Shown here one piece after another: positions 25,173 through 33,502 of a stretch of 64,000 nucleotides of DNA. Made by a program: the position numbers and the translations under genes. Under the pieces are notes generated by a model that searched no databases, was not told where the DNA came from, and worked only from the letters and a program-made list of their open reading frames with translations. Positions within the stretch are counted from its first letter, which is position 1. Each line of letters begins with the position of its first letter. Source of the stretch: Qipengyuania_C sp046254955 (GTDB taxonomy: Bacteria > Pseudomonadota > Alphaproteobacteria > Sphingomonadales > Sphingomonadaceae); the NCBI RefSeq assembly GCF_046254955.1, contig NZ_JBJXRG010000001.1:62001-126000 (forward strand), given 5' to 3'.

Positions 25173-26089
25173 CGGACATTCTCATCTCGGAAGTGGGCCC
25201 GCGCGACGGGCTGCAATCGATCGACCGGATTATGCCGCTCGAAGCGAAGAAGCGCTGGATCGCGGCCGAGGCTGCTGCGGGCGTTAGCGAAATCGAAGTC
25301 GGCAGCTTCGTTCCGCCCGCGCTGCTCCCGCAGATGGCCGACACTGCCGAGCTGGTCGAATTCGCGAATACAATTGAGGGGCTAACCGTCGTCACGCTCG
25401 TGCCCAACGCCAAGGGCATGCAGCGCGCCGCCGATGCAGGCGTGCAATCGGTCAGCATCCCGTTCTCGATGAGCGAAACGCATTCGGTCAAGAATGTGCG
25501 CAAGGACCACCCTGCGATGCTCGAAGAGATCGCTGCGGCGGCTGCCATCGCCAAGGAGCACGACATCCATTTCGTCGTCGGGCTTGCGACCGCATTCGGT
25601 TGCACCATCGAAGGCGCAGTCGATCCGGCCAATGTCGCAAGGCTGGCGGAGAAGGCTGTCGCTGCAGGCGCGCAGGAAATCGGCCTTTCGGACACCACCG
25701 GCTATGCCGATCCGGCGCAGGTCCGGCGGCTGGTCAAGCAGGTCAAGAGCGCGGTGGGGGACGAGATGGTCACCACGCTGCATCTCCACAACACGCGCGG
25801 GCTGGGGTTGGCGAATGTTGTCGCCGGTCTGGAAGAAGGCATCACCACGTTCGACTCTTCGCTGGGCGGCCTCGGAGGGTGCCCCTTCGCGCCCGGCGCA
25901 TCGGGCAATATCGTGACCGAGGACCTAGTGCTGATGCTCAATTCCATGGGCCTCAACACGGGCATCGATCTCGAGAAACTTCTCCAGGTCCGCCCCATCC
26001 TTGAAGAAGCGCTGCCCGGTGAGCCGCTTTACGGCTTCACGCCCGATGCCGGACCTATGCTCGACTACGACCAGCGGGTGGCGGCATGA
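25169..26089 (+). CDS. HMG-CoA-lyase-like (DRE-TIM) lyase
   Basis: About 306 residues. It shows the DRE-TIM metallolyase signature SEVGPRDGLQSIDRIMP, EVGSFVPPALLPQMADTAEL, LHLHNTRGLGLANV (metal His pair) and the active-site Cys loop GGLGGCPFAPGASGNIVTED. HMG-CoA lyase gives acetoacetate and acetyl-CoA. With the adjoining CoA-transferase the enzyme may cleave HMG-CoA or a close homologue produced by the pathway. It overlaps both neighbours by 4 bp, so expression is tightly coupled. Substrate identity is inferred only from the family. Confidence 0.92.
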   Translation: MTDILISEVGPRDGLQSIDRIMPLEAKKRWIAAEAAAGVSEIEVGSFVPPALLPQMADTAELVEFANTIEGLTVVTLVPNAKGMQRAADAGVQSVSIPFSMSETHSVKNVRKDHPAMLEEIAAAAAIAKEHDIHFVVGLATAFGCTIEGAVDPANVARLAEKAVAAGAQEIGLSDTTGYADPAQVRRLVKQVKSAVGDEMVTTLHLHNTRGLGLANVVAGLEEGITTFDSSLGGLGGCPFAPGASGNIVTEDLVLMLNSMGLNTGIDLEKLLQVRPILEEALPGEPLYGFTPDAGPMLDYDQRVAA

Positions 26090-27279
26090 CGTCAGCGTCA
26101 TCCGCTCCGGCTCCCCTTGCCGGGATCAAGGTCGTCGAATTCACCCACATGGTAATGGGGCCGACCGTCGGACATATACTCGCCGGCCTGGGCGCGGAGA
26201 TCGTGCGGGTCGAGCCGATCGGCGGCGACAGGACGCGGCGCTTGCTGGGTTCGGGCGCGGGCTACTTCCCGATGTACAATCGCGGCAAGCAATCAATCTG
26301 CCTCGACCTCAAGGACCCAGAGGGCCTCGCGGTTGCCAAAGATCTGATCGGCGGCGCAGATGTTTTGATCGAAAACTTCCGGCCCGGCGCACTCGACCGT
26401 CTGGGCCTCGATTACGAGACACTGAGCCAGTCCAATCCGCGGCTGATATACTGTTCGGAAAAGGGTTTTCTGCCCGGTCCATACGAAAACCGCACCGCGC
26501 TCGACGAAGTGGCGCAGATGATGGGCGGCCTCGCTTACATGACTGGCCCGCCCGGCAAACCGCTGCGCGCGGGTGCGAGTGTGATCGATGTGACCGGCGG
26601 CCTGTTCGGGGTGATCGGCATCCTCGCCGCGCTGGAAGAGCGCCACCGCACAGGCAAGGGCCAGAAGGTCGTGGCCAGCCTTTACGAGACGACCGCCTAT
26701 CTCGTTGGCCAGCACATGGCGCAATATGCCGTCACGGGAACGCCCGCCTCCCCCATGCCCGCGCGCGTATCGGCCTGGGCGATCTACGATGTTTTCCAGA
26801 CGCAGGACGAGCCTGTGTTCGTTGGCGTGGTGACCGACGCGCTGTGGGAAAAGTTCTGCAAGCTCTTCGGACTAGACGGGCTTTGGGCCGACGAATCTCT
26901 GCGCGAAAACAACCAGCGCGTGCTGGCGCGGGAGCAGATCCTGCCGAGCATTCGCGAGATGTTCTCGAAGATGACTCGCGACGAAGTGATCGCAAAGCTT
27001 GATGGCACCGGCCTGCCGTTTGCACCGATCGGCAGGCCGGAAGACCTGTTCGACGATCCGCAGCTTGCCGCTGGCGGCCTCGAGGACGTGACGCTCGATA
27101 GCGGTGAGCAGGTCCGCCTGCCCACTGTTCCGCTCGAGATGGGCGGGCAGCGGATCGGATCGCCGCAGCAGCTGCCCACCGCCGGCAAGGACGCGCGCAA
27201 GGTGCTTGCTTCGCTGGGTTACGATACGGACAAGATCGATGCGCTGATCGCAGCAGGATCGGTGAGCGAGAGCGCGTGA
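26086..27279 (+). CDS. CaiB/BaiF family CoA-transferase
   Basis: About 397 residues, complete. Signatures are GIKVVEFTHMVMGPTVGHIL, GAEIVRVEPIGGD, NRGKQSICLDLKDPEG, ENFRPGALDRLGLDYE and ALDEVAQMMGGLAYMTGPPG, where the Asp is at the expected catalytic position. The C-terminus carries the typical RKVLASLGYDTDKIDALIAA. It should make the CoA ester cleaved by the preceding lyase. It is homologous to the transferase at 1-1189 but clearly different in sequence. The ATG overlaps the lyase stop. Confidence 0.94.
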   Translation: MTSASSAPAPLAGIKVVEFTHMVMGPTVGHILAGLGAEIVRVEPIGGDRTRRLLGSGAGYFPMYNRGKQSICLDLKDPEGLAVAKDLIGGADVLIENFRPGALDRLGLDYETLSQSNPRLIYCSEKGFLPGPYENRTALDEVAQMMGGLAYMTGPPGKPLRAGASVIDVTGGLFGVIGILAALEERHRTGKGQKVVASLYETTAYLVGQHMAQYAVTGTPASPMPARVSAWAIYDVFQTQDEPVFVGVVTDALWEKFCKLFGLDGLWADESLRENNQRVLAREQILPSIREMFSKMTRDEVIAKLDGTGLPFAPIGRPEDLFDDPQLAAGGLEDVTLDSGEQVRLPTVPLEMGGQRIGSPQQLPTAGKDARKVLASLGYDTDKIDALIAAGSVSESA

Positions 27280-27890
27280 GAAGCGCAACGACCCTGGCCA
27301 TCGCACTCTTGCTCGCTGGTTGCGTGGCGCACCAACCCGGCGAACGGATCAAAACCTCCGCGAAATCCACGGGTTCCGGTCCAAGCTCGATGGACGGGGT
27401 GGATACTAGTGAGCGGATACCCACCGATGTTCGCCGCCTCACCATCGTCGTGCGGGATATGGCGAAAAGCCTCGCCTTTTATCGCGACGTGCTCGGGCTG
27501 AAAGTGAACTATGACGCGCCGATCACCATGTCGGGGGTCAATTTGCCGGTTGGCGAACCGGGGACAAAAGCGCGGCTTGTCCTGCTCAATTCCAATGACC
27601 CGTTCGTCGGCTGGATCGGCCTGATGCAGATGCTCGAACCTCCGCTCGCGGACGCGGGCGATCCTTATCCCACGCGATTGGGCGCTGGAGCCTCGGTATT
27701 GGTCGTGAACACCGATGATGCGGCTGCGCGCTGCACTGCCGCAGTGGAAGTCGAGGGCGTAATCATGACCGGTCCGACCCGCCTACAGACTTACGCCGGA
27801 CGCGGTGGAGGCCCTGATATCCGCGTGCGCGGCTGCAATGTGTTCGATCCCGACGGAATCGCAGTGGAGATAAACCAGCTGCTCGATTGA
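27276..27890 (+). CDS. VOC-fold lipoprotein, tandem copy 1
   Basis: About 204 residues. The N-terminus has a lipobox, IALLLAGC, so the mature protein is probably lipid-anchored in the envelope. After a 30-residue linker a single VOC domain begins with PTDVRRLTIVVRDMAKSLAF and ends NVFDPDGIAVEINQLLD, with a Glu metal ligand. It is followed 24 bp later by a close paralog. A lipid-anchored glyoxalase-fold protein is unusual; binding or an extracytoplasmic oxidation or isomerisation are possible roles. The GTG start overlaps the CoA-transferase stop (GTGA). Confidence 0.85.
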   Translation: MRSATTLAIALLLAGCVAHQPGERIKTSAKSTGSGPSSMDGVDTSERIPTDVRRLTIVVRDMAKSLAFYRDVLGLKVNYDAPITMSGVNLPVGEPGTKARLVLLNSNDPFVGWIGLMQMLEPPLADAGDPYPTRLGAGASVLVVNTDDAAARCTAAVEVEGVIMTGPTRLQTYAGRGGGPDIRVRGCNVFDPDGIAVEINQLLD

Positions 27891-27914
27891 GCAGCGGCAA
27901 GCAGGAGTAATCCG

Positions 27915-28529
27915 ATGCAAAAGTTAGGTTTGGCTTTGGTTCTAGCGCTCGGCGGCTGCATGAGCGTGCCCCATGGTGAGCAACACGCCAACACAGTGGA
28001 ATCAGCAGCTGCTCCGCAGAAGGTCGCGCCGGGGCTGTCCGCCAACCAGGATCAGATACCCACCGATGTTCGCCGCACCACGCTTATCGTGCGCGACATT
28101 GATAACTCACTGAAACTCTACCGTGACGTGTTGGGATTGCGCCTCAATTATAACAATCCGACCACCATGACCGGGATTGCCATTCCTGCAGGTGGACCAG
28201 ACGACAAGGCGCGCTTCGCGCTGCTCAGCGCCAATGATCCATGGGTTGGGATGATCGGCATGCTGCAATGGACCGATCCGGAACTGCCCGATCCAGGCCC
28301 CTACCCCACGCGCATGCTGCCTGGCGGGGTAGTCATCGTGATGAACACCGATGATATCGAAGGGCGCTGTGCCCGCGCGGCCGAGGTGCCCGGCGTTACG
28401 ATCAATGCCGAACCGCATTTGCAGGTGTTCCCCAGCCGCAATGGTAGCGGGGAATTGCACGTTATGGGGTGCACCCTGTTCGATCCCGATGGAAACCTGA
28501 TCGAGATCAACCAGATCGTGAAGCGCTAG
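27915..28529 (+). CDS. VOC-fold lipoprotein, tandem copy 2
   Basis: About 204 residues. ALVLALGGC is a lipobox. The VOC domain reads PTDVRRTTLIVRDIDNSLKL and ends CTLFDPDGNLIEINQIVKR. It matches copy 1 in length and most motifs (PTDVRR, YRDVLGL, FDPDG), so the pair arose by tandem duplication. Another relative, at 30913, lacks the lipobox and is cytoplasmic. The ATG follows AGGAGTAAT. The stop overlaps the convergent DUF6356 gene stop (CTAG). Confidence 0.86.
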   Translation: MQKLGLALVLALGGCMSVPHGEQHANTVESAAAPQKVAPGLSANQDQIPTDVRRTTLIVRDIDNSLKLYRDVLGLRLNYNNPTTMTGIAIPAGGPDDKARFALLSANDPWVGMIGMLQWTDPELPDPGPYPTRMLPGGVVIVMNTDDIEGRCARAAEVPGVTINAEPHLQVFPSRNGSGELHVMGCTLFDPDGNLIEINQIVKR

Positions 28530-28762
28530 ATCACGAAGTCGAGCGGCTGCGGCAATTTGGAGCGGTTGACGATCATCTTGCCGTGAAGCGTCTGGATCTG
28601 GTTGCTGCCGGTCTTGACGAACAGGAACGGCAAAATCCCGTGGAGCATGCAGGCAAACCCGCCGAGGATCATCCGGATACCGAAGCTGGATGCGTGCACG
28701 AAATGCTCGCCATAAGTCTCACCAACAGACTCGGGGTGTTCGGTAAAGGCTTTGATGATCAT
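28526..28762 (-). CDS. DUF6356 family small membrane protein
   Basis: About 78 residues. The sequence HPESVGETYGEHFVHASSFG then MILGGFACMLHGILPFLFVK is typical of DUF6356 proteins of sphingomonads as I remember them, with one or two membrane segments. The function is unknown. It is convergent with the VOC lipoprotein gene and divergent from the Lrp-type regulator gene. Confidence 0.85.
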   Translation of the reverse strand: MIIKAFTEHPESVGETYGEHFVHASSFGIRMILGGFACMLHGILPFLFVKTGSNQIQTLHGKMIVNRSKLPQPLDFVI

Positions 28763-28799
28763 TCCGGGCTCCTATGATTTACAGGGTATGTAGACCAAG

Positions 28800-28810
28800 T
28801 TTGGACCAAA
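28800..28810. promoter_or_regulatory. Small palindrome upstream of the Lrp-type gene
   Basis: TTTGGACCAAA, an 11-bp palindrome between the DUF6356 gene and the Lrp-type regulator, with further A/T-rich half-sites (CCCAAATT) just downstream. It could be an autoregulatory site. The evidence is positional only. Confidence 0.3.
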
Positions 28811-28863
28811 TTTCTCCCAAATTACTGGCTATTCCCTCCATAATGTGCAAATTTCATCCAGAA

Positions 28864-29340
28864 ATGAGTGATAATATCAAAATTGATGCTCTTGACTGGG
28901 CCATATTGGATATCTTGCAGCAGGATGCCTCGCTGCCGGTGCACGCGATTGGCGAAAAAGTCGGCCTCTCATCCAATCCATGCTGGCGCAGGATCAGGCG
29001 GATGGAAGACGAAGGCATCATCGCGAAACGCGTCGCGCTCGTCGATCCGGAGAAGATCGGCACCAAGACTACTGTCTTCGTGACCATCCGCACCAATCGT
29101 CATGATCCTGAATGGCTCGACGCATTTTCGCGTGGCATCGCCGCGATCGACGAGATCATCGAATGCCACCGGATGGCGGGCGATATCGATTACCTGCTCA
29201 AGCTGAGAGTGCGCGATATTGCCGATTATGACCGGATCTACCGGCGGCTGATTGGCCGGGTTCCAGGGCTTGCGGACGTGACATCCACTTTTTCTATGGA
29301 AGAGCTGAAGTACACCACTGCGGTCCCCAATCCGAACTAG
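28864..29340 (+). CDS. Lrp/AsnC-family transcriptional regulator
   Basis: About 158 residues. The N-terminal winged helix has IDALDWAILDILQQDASLPV and IGEKVGLSSNPCWRRIRRME. The C-terminal RAM domain has VTIRTNRHDPEWLDAFSRGI and MAGDIDYLLKLRVRDIADYD, with the ligand-binding GDIDYLL loop. Lrp-type regulators usually sense amino acids or keto acids and control neighbouring transport genes, so the convergent YeiH-like transporter or the DUF6356 gene may be targets. The start is uncertain: ATG at 28864 is preferred and ATG at 28843 is possible; neither has a good ribosome binding site. Confidence 0.93.
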   Translation: MSDNIKIDALDWAILDILQQDASLPVHAIGEKVGLSSNPCWRRIRRMEDEGIIAKRVALVDPEKIGTKTTVFVTIRTNRHDPEWLDAFSRGIAAIDEIIECHRMAGDIDYLLKLRVRDIADYDRIYRRLIGRVPGLADVTSTFSMEELKYTTAVPNPN

Positions 29341-30410
29341 CCGAGCAACCACAAGGCGATGAGGAGCGCGACGAGCGAAGAAGCGAGCGTCGCGAAGACA
29401 ACCGGCATCAACGCTCGCCAGCCGGTCTCCAGCAGCAATCCCAGCCGGGATCGGATCGCCGTGGCTGTCACCGCCAAGAGCAGCAGTGTCTTGGAGAGAT
29501 CGAGGCCATTTTCGGCCCAAGTCGCGGGCAGGTTGACCATGCTGTTTAAAGCCACAAGACCAAAAAATGCGAGGATGAACCAAGGGACGGCCAGCGCTTT
29601 CCAGCGCGTCTTTGTGGTGGCGTCGCGATTGCCGATCCACAACGCGACCAGCGCCACGATCGGGGCGAGCAAAGCAACTCGCGCCAGCTTGACGATTGTC
29701 GCGTCTGCACCCGCCGCATCGGAATACGCATAGCCTCCCCCGATTGCCTGCGCCGCGTCGTGCACTGAAGCACCAATCAGGAAACCGGCCTGCGCATCGC
29801 TCATGCCCAGGCTGGCAGCGATCACGGGATAGCTCGCCATAGCGATGGCGCTGGCGATCGCGACCGCCACCAGGGTGACCGAGAAGCGCGCCTGGTCGAG
29901 CCGGTCGCGCCCAATAACGCCGTAGAGTGCAAGCGCCGCAGACGCTCCGCAGATTGCGGTTGCTCCCCCTGCCAGCACACCCGATTCCGCCTTTTGGCGA
30001 AACAATCGCGCCGCCAGCATGGCTGCGGCAAAGCTCGCTCCCATCACCAGGAGCAAACCGCCAAAACTGGTCCAGCCAAGTGCAGCCACCTGGACGAACG
30101 TCACCTGCAAGCCGAGCAGTACGATGCCCACCCGCAAGCAATGGCGAGAAACCCAGTCGAGACCAGTCGCGGTTCGTTCGTCCTCGGCGAGGAAGCTCAG
30201 GGCGAGCCCGATAAGCAGCCCCAGCAGGATCAAAGGGAAATCGTAATGTTCGGACAGCCAGCCCGCCGCGAGCGATGCCGTGCCGACTACGACCATGCCC
30301 GGCAGATAGGCGGAAATCGGTTTCGCCTTGGCCGGCGCCTCGACGACTTCCGCCTGGTAGATCTCGCCAAACAGATCGCCGGCGTAAAAGCCTTGGTTCG
30401 GCTTGTCCAA
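29337..30410 (-). CDS. YeiH-family (UPF0324) putative sulfate/anion exporter
   Basis: About 357 residues with about ten hydrophobic segments. The repeated motifs AGGATAICGASAALALYGVI and LIGASVHDAAQAIGGGYAYS are diagnostic of the YeiH family, which is annotated as putative sulfate exporters and linked to taurine or sulfonate breakdown in some bacteria. It may export an inorganic or organic anion here. The start is TTG at 30410 with GGGGGAGA upstream; a TTG at 30443 is also in frame. Its stop overlaps the convergent Lrp gene stop. Confidence 0.88.
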   Translation of the reverse strand: MDKPNQGFYAGDLFGEIYQAEVVEAPAKAKPISAYLPGMVVVGTASLAAGWLSEHYDFPLILLGLLIGLALSFLAEDERTATGLDWVSRHCLRVGIVLLGLQVTFVQVAALGWTSFGGLLLVMGASFAAAMLAARLFRQKAESGVLAGGATAICGASAALALYGVIGRDRLDQARFSVTLVAVAIASAIAMASYPVIAASLGMSDAQAGFLIGASVHDAAQAIGGGYAYSDAAGADATIVKLARVALLAPIVALVALWIGNRDATTKTRWKALAVPWFILAFFGLVALNSMVNLPATWAENGLDLSKTLLLLAVTATAIRSRLGLLLETGWRALMPVVFATLASSLVALLIALWLLG

Positions 30411-30463
30411 ATGATCTCCCCCGCTTGCCCGGGCGCGCCGCAAATGCGCGCCGAACTACGTGC

Positions 30464-30913
30464 TTATGCGTCAGGGATCAGGTAAATCACAACCAGATTG
30501 TCGTCGAAATCGACAATGCCGATTTCACGACCGATCCGTCCGTCATGCGTTTCAAGCACGCCTTCGTCATAGACCTTGAGGCCCAATTCGCGCGATGCGG
30601 CCATCACTGCGTCGGGGTCCTGCGTCTCCAGCACGATCGCTCCGCGGCGCGGATGCGGCACCGGTTCCAGATCGATTGCGGCAATCTCGCTCAATGCCAT
30701 CACGCGCGGTTGGCCGGGTAGCGAAAGGATTGCGAAACCGAGTTCAGCTCCATCGGGGATTTCGAACACGGGGATCGAATAGCTTTCTGGATTGTGACCC
30801 TTTCGGTAGGTTACCTCGAAACCAAGCACGCCTTCATAGAAGGTGAGTGCCTTGTCGAGATCGGCAACGACGAAATTGGCACGCTGGAAGCGTACGGGTG
30901 GTTTCTCACTCAT
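30464..30913 (-). CDS. VOC family protein
   Basis: About 149 residues, soluble, one glyoxalase-fold domain. It begins FQRANFVVADLDKALTFYEG and ends GIVDFDDNLVVIYLIPDA. The usual FxDPDGN motif reads VDFDDN, with Val-Ile-Tyr in place of the metal-ligand Glu region, so metal binding may be weakened. It is third in a coupled run DUF1330-VOC-VOC. The start ATG at 30913 shares one base with the upstream stop (TGATG). The reaction is unknown. Confidence 0.82.
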   Translation of the reverse strand: MSEKPPVRFQRANFVVADLDKALTFYEGVLGFEVTYRKGHNPESYSIPVFEIPDGAELGFAILSLPGQPRVMALSEIAAIDLEPVPHPRRGAIVLETQDPDAVMAASRELGLKVYDEGVLETHDGRIGREIGIVDFDDNLVVIYLIPDA

Positions 30914-31389
30914 CAATCATGCACCTTCACTACCTGGTTCACCTCGTAGAAATAGCCGTCGAGGTCCCAAAAGCTGGCACCTAGCATGTCCTTGACCTTG
31001 CCGTCGGCCCCGGTGACCGACCAATCGCGCGGCTCGCAATAGATCTTGGACCCGCCCGCCCGCGCCCGCTCGAGCGCACCGCGCGTATCTTGCGATGCCA
31101 CCACGAATACCGGGGTTCCGAAGGCTATCCTGTCAGGAATTGCATCGGGCAAATCGTCACGCACTGGATCCACCCACTGCAGCAGCCCGATCATGCCGAT
31201 AACGTCATCCTGCGCTTTCATGATCACGAGCCGCGTCTGGTCACCAGCCTCGCCCGCAGCCAATTGCTCTCCTGACAATGTGAAGGGAGTGTCCATCCAG
31301 CGAGTCATGCCGAAGACGTTTTCGTACCATTGCGCTGCCTTTTCGGCATCGCGAACGATCAACGTGGTGCGTTTGATAATGTCGGTCAT
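30913..31389 (-). CDS. VOC family protein
   Basis: About 158 residues, soluble. MTDIIKRTTLIVRDAEKAAQ opens the VOC fold and GASFWDLDGYFYEVNQVVK closes it. The Glu metal ligand is kept in FYEVNQ, and the Asn-Gln ending matches the two VOC lipoproteins at 27276 and 27915 (EINQ). It is therefore a cytoplasmic relative of those exported proteins. The ATG at 31389 overlaps the DUF1330 gene stop (ATGA). Confidence 0.86.
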   Translation of the reverse strand: MTDIIKRTTLIVRDAEKAAQWYENVFGMTRWMDTPFTLSGEQLAAGEAGDQTRLVIMKAQDDVIGMIGLLQWVDPVRDDLPDAIPDRIAFGTPVFVVASQDTRGALERARAGGSKIYCEPRDWSVTGADGKVKDMLGASFWDLDGYFYEVNQVVKVHD

Positions 31390-31700
31390 GCGTAAGCCTC
31401 CGCCAAGCTGGGCGCTTCGATCAGTAGCACCTGGCATTGTGAGATATCCTGCCGCAGCGCCTTTGCCTCGGCATATTCAGGACTGTTCCAGAATTCGAGC
31501 GCGGCTTCCTTATCCGGCCATTCGGAGATCACCATCGAAGCCCCATCACCAAAATCGCCTTCAAGAAGCTGCGCTCCTGGTCCGCGCAGGACGTACTTGC
31601 CGCCGAATTGCTCGACCAGCGCTCCGGCCTTCGACCCGTATCCCTGAATGAAGGCATCCCGGTCAGATATCTTGGCTGTGACGATCATGTACGCAGGCAT
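31386..31700 (-). CDS. DUF1330 family protein
   Basis: About 104 residues with the ferredoxin-like DUF1330 fold: MPAYMIVTAKISDRDAFIQG, KYVLRGPGAQLLEGDF and EAALEFWNSPEYAEAKALRQ. DUF1330 proteins are small dimers of unknown reaction, often near catabolic genes. The same domain is fused to cupins in the protein at 15659, and this stand-alone copy belongs to the same island. AAGGAAACAGT precedes the ATG. Confidence 0.92.
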   Translation of the reverse strand: MPAYMIVTAKISDRDAFIQGYGSKAGALVEQFGGKYVLRGPGAQLLEGDFGDGASMVISEWPDKEAALEFWNSPEYAEAKALRQDISQCQVLLIEAPSLAEAYA

Positions 31701-31715
31701 ACTGTTTCCTTGTTT

Positions 31716-32372
31716 CTAGAATGGTTTGAAGACCGCCAGCACGACGATTCCGCCAACACAGAGCCAAAGCAGCAACAACACTGAAGTGGCCCTGCGATAG
31801 GTGGCCAGGATACGCGCTTCGTATTGAGGGCTCGGCCCTTCGCTGCGCATGTGGCTCCAGTCGCGGTCGTGCTGCATGAGCATGAAGCGGATCACCACGC
31901 CGCAGCCGATCAACAGGGCGAACAGACCCAGCTTCAATCGGAGCCAGTCGGGCAGCTGGAAGAACAGGCCGATGGCGGCGGCGCCCAGAAGGACAGCAAC
32001 GAGATAGCGTATTGCCCGGTCGAGTCGCGCCAGCTTGCTCCCCATGGCAGACTTACGTTTGCGGTGCGCCGTTTCAATCAAGGCGATCCACAGCGCCGCA
32101 ATGGCAGGAATGAGCCAGAACAGCCGGTCATCGACAAATCCCAGCTCTGCGGCGAGCATCATACCGAGCATCACCTGCAGCACCAGCGCATAGCGGACAT
32201 GCTGATCGACATCCATGAGGTGATCGGTCATCGCATCGCGCGCTTCGAACGCGAGATCCGCGCGATGGGTAATGAAGCGATACTCGCTGTTGATGCACAA
32301 GTCCGCGCCGAGCCAGTAACCCAGAACCGCGATATGCGCGGCGAGTAGCACTTCATAGGTCAACGTGCCCAA
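31716..32372 (-). CDS. Small polytopic membrane protein, paralog 2 of 3
   Basis: About 218 residues with five or six hydrophobic segments. The first carries LLAAHIAVLGYWLGADLCIN and the last VLLLLWLCVGGIVVLAVFKP, the same start and end signatures as the proteins at 4822 and 33502. A charged loop near the middle holds YRFITHRADLAFEARDAMTD. The function is unknown. The start is a TTG at 32372 overlapping the nitrilase-fold gene stop by 13 bp, with another TTG three codons later; the exact start is uncertain. Confidence 0.8.
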   Translation of the reverse strand: MGTLTYEVLLAAHIAVLGYWLGADLCINSEYRFITHRADLAFEARDAMTDHLMDVDQHVRYALVLQVMLGMMLAAELGFVDDRLFWLIPAIAALWIALIETAHRKRKSAMGSKLARLDRAIRYLVAVLLGAAAIGLFFQLPDWLRLKLGLFALLIGCGVVIRFMLMQHDRDWSHMRSEGPSPQYEARILATYRRATSVLLLLWLCVGGIVVLAVFKPF

Positions 32373-33502
32373 CGTGTCTTGGAGCGCAGGTAGCGACCGG
32401 CGTCGAGCGTGTCGGTTGGCTGATAATCGGCGATCAGATTGGGGCCGTAAGGCGAGCGATATTGTTCGAAGATCGGCATCACCAGCTCGCTATGCACAAT
32501 CGGCTGGCGATGACGCGCGCGGAAAGACTTGATCGGAATGCTGCCGTATACCAGCGTTTCATTGTCGGTTTCCGATTGCGCGATGAACTCGCCGTCAGGT
32601 CCGACGATCCCGGCATGGCCGGGGTTGGAATCCGGCAAGTAGTACTTGTTCTCCGGCGATGCGGAATTGTTGGCAATCGCCGTGTAGACACGGTTGTACA
32701 TCGAGCACGCACGGATATCGAGCTCGTTGAAATTGCCAGTCGCGGTACGCAGGAAGATCTCGGCACCCTTCATTGCAAAGGCACGAAACAGTTCCGGCTC
32801 CAACTGCGAAGAACTTGTTATCAGATTGCCCAGCGGCGTCTTGACCACTGGCACCACATGATCGCGCCCATACATTTCGATATACTGGTCGAGCACGTCG
32901 TAGATCGTGGTAGTGAAAAGCTCGCGCCCACCCGGGAAAAAACCCTTGAGATTGCGCGCCTTCCAGTCCTTGGCGACGATCGAGCCCTTGTCGTCCATGA
33001 TCGTTGTGATCGAGAGTAACCGGCCGGGCCAGTCAGGATCACGTACATAGGATCCGAACACCAGCCAGGTTCCGTATTCGCGCGCCTTGGCGGCAAGCAT
33101 ATCGGTCTCCGGACCGGGAATCTCGATAGCGATTTTACGCGCATCGTCCAGGTCCCAAACATGCCTGTAACCCGTGATCGGAAACTCGTGGAACAGGATG
33201 AGGTCCTTTGGTCCCGTAAAGCCGCTCGCAGCGTCGATCACGTCGAGCATGTGCTGGACATTGGCCTTGCGGGTCTGCGCAACGCTGCTCAACTCAACCG
33301 GCACCACGCGCGTCTGCGCCACGGCAATGGAAATGCTTTCTTTCGCCAAGGGGACGGCGTCGTAGGTCCCGTCCGAACGCATGGCGATGTTGTCGCCCTC
33401 AGACGCAGATGTCGAACTCGCGAAGGCCGTCCAATTGATGGCCGAAGCGGCGGCAAGACCGGCTCCGCCGCCCAGCAGCTTGCGCCGGTCAATACCGGCC
33501 AT
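32360..33502 (-). CDS. Nitrilase-fold protein with Tat signal, catalytic Cys missing
   Basis: About 380 residues. MAGIDRRKLLGGGAGLAAAS is a clear twin-arginine signal, so the folded protein is exported. The fold is that of carbon-nitrogen hydrolases: Glu106 in LILFHEFPITGY is kept and Lys181 in IVAKDWKARNL is probably kept. The nucleophile segment reads GNLITSSSQLEPELFRAFAM, with serines at 230-232 and no Cys, and is about two residues shorter than usual. Together with the protein at 10205 it may define a Cys-less branch. It is flanked by two small membrane-protein paralogs. The ATG shares one base with the upstream stop (TGATG). Confidence 0.85.
   Translation of the reverse strand: MAGIDRRKLLGGGAGLAAASAINWTAFASSTSASEGDNIAMRSDGTYDAVPLAKESISIAVAQTRVVPVELSSVAQTRKANVQHMLDVIDAASGFTGPKDLILFHEFPITGYRHVWDLDDARKIAIEIPGPETDMLAAKAREYGTWLVFGSYVRDPDWPGRLLSITTIMDDKGSIVAKDWKARNLKGFFPGGRELFTTTIYDVLDQYIEMYGRDHVVPVVKTPLGNLITSSSQLEPELFRAFAMKGAEIFLRTATGNFNELDIRACSMYNRVYTAIANNSASPENKYYLPDSNPGHAGIVGPDGEFIAQSETDNETLVYGSIPIKSFRARHRQPIVHSELVMPIFEQYRSPYGPNLIADYQPTDTLDAGRYLRSKTRWAR

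Noticed and set aside
28864..29340. The Lrp-type protein as the island-wide regulator
   Set aside because: Its upstream region lacks the palindrome, and Lrp-type sites are usually more degenerate and A/T-rich.
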